This document shows, one piece after another, positions 62,301 to 64,000 of a stretch of 64,000 nt of DNA (positions within the stretch are counted from its first letter, which is position 1; each line of letters begins with the position of its first letter). The stretch is from contig NW_013547019.1 of assembly GCF_000711695.1 (NCBI RefSeq), forward strand, positions 124,001 to 188,000. Reading direction: 5' to 3'. The notes under the pieces were generated by a model. It had not been told where the DNA came from. It saw nothing but the letters and a program-made list of their open reading frames with translations, and did not search any database. Made by a program: the position numbers and the translations under genes. This DNA comes from Tilletiaria anomala UBC 951. Lineage: Eukaryota; Basidiomycota; Exobasidiomycetes; Georgefischeriales; Tilletiariaceae.

Positions 62301-62618
62301 CACCCAGACGCGCGTTCGAACGCGATCCAGGAAAATGATGTAGGCACCGCTCTGTCGGGAGGCGAGAGTGCGCGACGGCGTCCGTCGGATGACGGCTACA
62401 TTCAAGGCTTCGGCCACCTCTCTAGCCCACTCGCCAAGCTTTTTGGGCGGCGCAATCGCGCGGGAGACAATATGCCAGACGGCAGCAACAGGCAGGTGGA
62501 AACAGAGCAACAGCCGCTCGACACTGATGCGCTGCTAACCAAGATTGAGCGGCTGGAGAAGCAGAATGAGAGAATGGAGGACTTGCTGAGGCGATTAATA
62601 GAGCGGTATCCTGCCTGA
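59355..62618 (+). CDS. YVC1: Vacuolar TRP-type cation channel Yvc1
   Basis: Calcium-release channel of the vacuole, activated by stretch and oxidants in yeast. Exons are 59355-59886, 59954-60752, 60834-60963, 61042-61253, 61341-61468, 61542-61617, 61685-61911 and 61981-62618; phases agree and give 913 aa. The first 150 residues are disordered. The conserved cytosolic part starts RTYPLIHLIHQ-DVKRTIDT, then WEELTSVDLNFALVRPLAVK. Six membrane segments include EFLNFIILFGFFILCL, SLFVVIATVWLGMRVIAL and FIGLAAVCFSGFWYAFYTLS. The pore and S6 region is KIWFGNT-FIGFDAAQNFNEV, then YSIVSNTLLLTVLVSLLSNT, with DALFSYVPPLNLL after it, as in fungal Yvc1. The C-terminus ends in a coiled coil (LTKIERLEKQNERMEDLLRR). 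The first intron is GC-AG. Confidence 0.9.
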
Positions 62619-62714
62619 TGCCACCGAAGGGCAACAGCACCCTGATTACCATGGATAGTACTTGATATCTTTAATGGCCGCCTGGCCTTCAGCATGACAT
62701 TGTCGCGCGCGAAT
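62619..62714. other. Convergent intergenic gap, YVC1 / TBC1D5-like
   Basis: 96 bp between two stop codons; overlapping 3' UTRs are likely. Confidence 0.4.
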
Positions 62715-64000
62715 CTAAATTACCCCCAATGGGTCAGAGACAAGCATACCGGGTGGATGAGGATTGTTGGGCTGTCGGCCCAGCGGGCCTGTCTCTACTA
62801 TAAGCGTTTCGACGCCGGAGTCCAAAACAGACTGCATCGACCTAGCACTAGTAAAGCTAGCTGCAGTCAGCGGCTCCTCGGGCGATGCCAACGGCGACTG
62901 GGAGCGCGTCAAACTCGGAAGGCTGCTTTGTGCGGCCATGGATGGCACTGAGCTCGGTAACAGCGAGCAGGTAGTCGCATTTTGAACATAATTTGAAGAG
63001 CCTCTTCTGTTCTGCTCAAGTGCATTCGGCAACCTGACAGAAATGTCTGTTCCCGAAACTAGACCTGGAGATGACTGCTGTGAGCTCATGGGCACACGTG
63101 GCAGGCCGGTGGACGGGGTGCCGGGCGCCAGACCTGCGTCTATTGGTGGCGCGGCAGAAAATTGCTTGTTAGAGGTGGGTTTGGGCGCAGGTGCAGGTGC
63201 AGAGTTGGGGCCCGTTTCAGATTTGGGTTGTGTTGTCGTGTCTGCGGCGGCAGAGCCCAAGATCGCCGGGTCGTACTCTTTGGCGGTGCCAAGCAGCACA
63301 TCTCGAATGTGCTTCAGTGCGGTGATGGACATGAGTGTGGAGATGTCGTCCTGTGTGAGATTTTCCGAGCCACTGGTCGTCATCCGCTCTTCCGCACGTG
63401 GCAGAGGACCAGGCCCGTTCTTCCAGCGAAGCTCCAGAGTTTCTACGCACGAGGCAATCGCGATGCCCATGGCCTTGTTGGCCCCTTTCAGAGCTGAAAG
63501 CTCAGCAGATAATGCGTTTGCATCAGAACCTGAAGATTGATTTGACTGATGAAGCGCAGAGATCGCGGCATTTGCATCAGCCGGGTTCTTGCCGAGCGTC
63601 TTGAGCCTGCGACTCGCAATATCATCCACGAGCGGTGGAAATCCATCGCCGCCCGGTCGAGTGTGCCCACGGCCGGTACCGGCAGCTGTGTATGCATTGA
63701 CCGCGCGATTGACGTTTGACATAGCGTTCCCGACAGCGCGGTTGATGCCGAGTGCGTCAGACCGCTCATAGAGGCCTTTGGCAAGGTCGCTGATGCCCTC
63801 CGGGAAGTACGTAGTAGGTGAAAAGGGAAAGGTTGGTTGTAGTTGCTGCTGCTGCGGGGTAGAAGAATGTCGCGCAGCACCAGCTGTTGGCGCTTCTTGC
63901 ACCCGCAGCGGGCCACCAAACATGCCTGCTCCTAGTCCAGGCCGCTGCCCAAACGTCCTGCCGCTGGCAACTGTCCGAGCAGCCGAGGGGCGACCGCCAG
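62715..64000 (-). CDS. C-terminal part of a TBC1D5-like RabGAP (partial at right edge)
   Basis: Continuous open frame of about 428 codons from the edge; the ATG at 63923 is internal, because the frame stays open above it (RTFGQRPGLGAGMFGG). The visible part lacks any catalytic TBC domain, which would lie outside the window. The best mark is LAKGLYERSDALGINRAVGN then AMSNVNRAVNAYT, a segment found after the TBC domain in fungal TBC1D5-like proteins. A helical stretch follows (SAELSALKGANKAMGIAIAS) and then a Ser/Pro-rich tail ending LVSDPLGVI. Name and function are inference; the sequence to the right would settle it. Confidence 0.5.
   Translation of the reverse strand, partial: GGRPSAARTVASGRTFGQRPGLGAGMFGGPLRVQEAPTAGAARHSSTPQQQQLQPTFPFSPTTYFPEGISDLAKGLYERSDALGINRAVGNAMSNVNRAVNAYTAAGTGRGHTRPGGDGFPPLVDDIASRRLKTLGKNPADANAAISALHQSNQSSGSDANALSAELSALKGANKAMGIAIASCVETLELRWKNGPGPLPRAEERMTTSGSENLTQDDISTLMSITALKHIRDVLLGTAKEYDPAILGSAAADTTTQPKSETGPNSAPAPAPKPTSNKQFSAAPPIDAGLAPGTPSTGLPRVPMSSQQSSPGLVSGTDISVRLPNALEQNRRGSSNYVQNATTCSLLPSSVPSMAAQSSLPSLTRSQSPLASPEEPLTAASFTSARSMQSVLDSGVETLIVETGPLGRQPNNPHPPGMLVSDPLGVI

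Overview
The window looks like a nuclear contig from a basidiomycete yeast or filamentous fungus, most likely near the smut lineage (Ustilaginomycotina). That placement is inferred from gene content and architecture, not from a marker gene. Genes are close-packed on both strands. Introns are mostly 60-110 bp, with GTGAGT/GTAAGT donors and CTAAC/CTGAC-type branch sites. Third codon positions are GC-rich. I recognise no transposon, LTR element, rRNA or tRNA.

Layout, left to right. 1-13991 holds MON2 (minus, cut by the left edge), a DysF-domain peroxin, an HMT1/ABCB6-type half-ABC transporter (minus) and the mitochondrial ATPase chaperone ATP12. 14376-16387 holds a divergent pair of ribosomal protein genes, P2 and uS19/RPS15. 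16749-19816 holds a TRAPPC12-like TPR protein (minus) and SEC72. 19817-23500 is gene-poor. 23501-30970 holds SKP1 (minus), an RGG/coiled-coil protein, an ICT1-type mitochondrial release factor (minus), COPII SEC23 and a DUF1764 protein (minus). 31460-35607 holds a triose-phosphate/nucleotide-sugar transporter and an HMG-box transcription factor (minus). A 7.1 kb stretch without a gene follows; it contains a cluster of HMG-box core sites and ends at a PGM2/PRM15-type phosphopentomutase. 44985-47284 is a decayed Argonaute gene. It is followed by a DCAF8-like WD40 gene (minus), a sparse 2.9 kb, CPA1 with an arginine attenuator peptide uORF, a monoglyceride lipase spliced in frame toward a GT8 glycosyltransferase, the vacuolar TRP channel YVC1, and a TBC1D5-like protein cut by the right edge.

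Most genes are housekeeping: secretion and membrane traffic (MON2, TRAPPC12, SEC72, SEC23, possibly TBC1D5), vacuole (HMT1, YVC1), mitochondria (ATP12, ICT1, CPA1), translation and ubiquitin ligases (SKP1, DCAF8). They do not form one pathway. The most notable items are the Argonaute relic, with frame breaks, stops, lost catalytic residues and no MID domain; the CPA1 attenuator uORF that overlaps the CPA1 start codon; the possible lipase-GT8 fusion; the HMG-site cluster upstream of the HMG-box gene; and several odd start-codon and intron arrangements (RPS15, SEC23, YVC1, the transporter uORF).

Exon boundaries were read by eye from splice consensus, phase and family alignment from memory; none is backed by transcript data.
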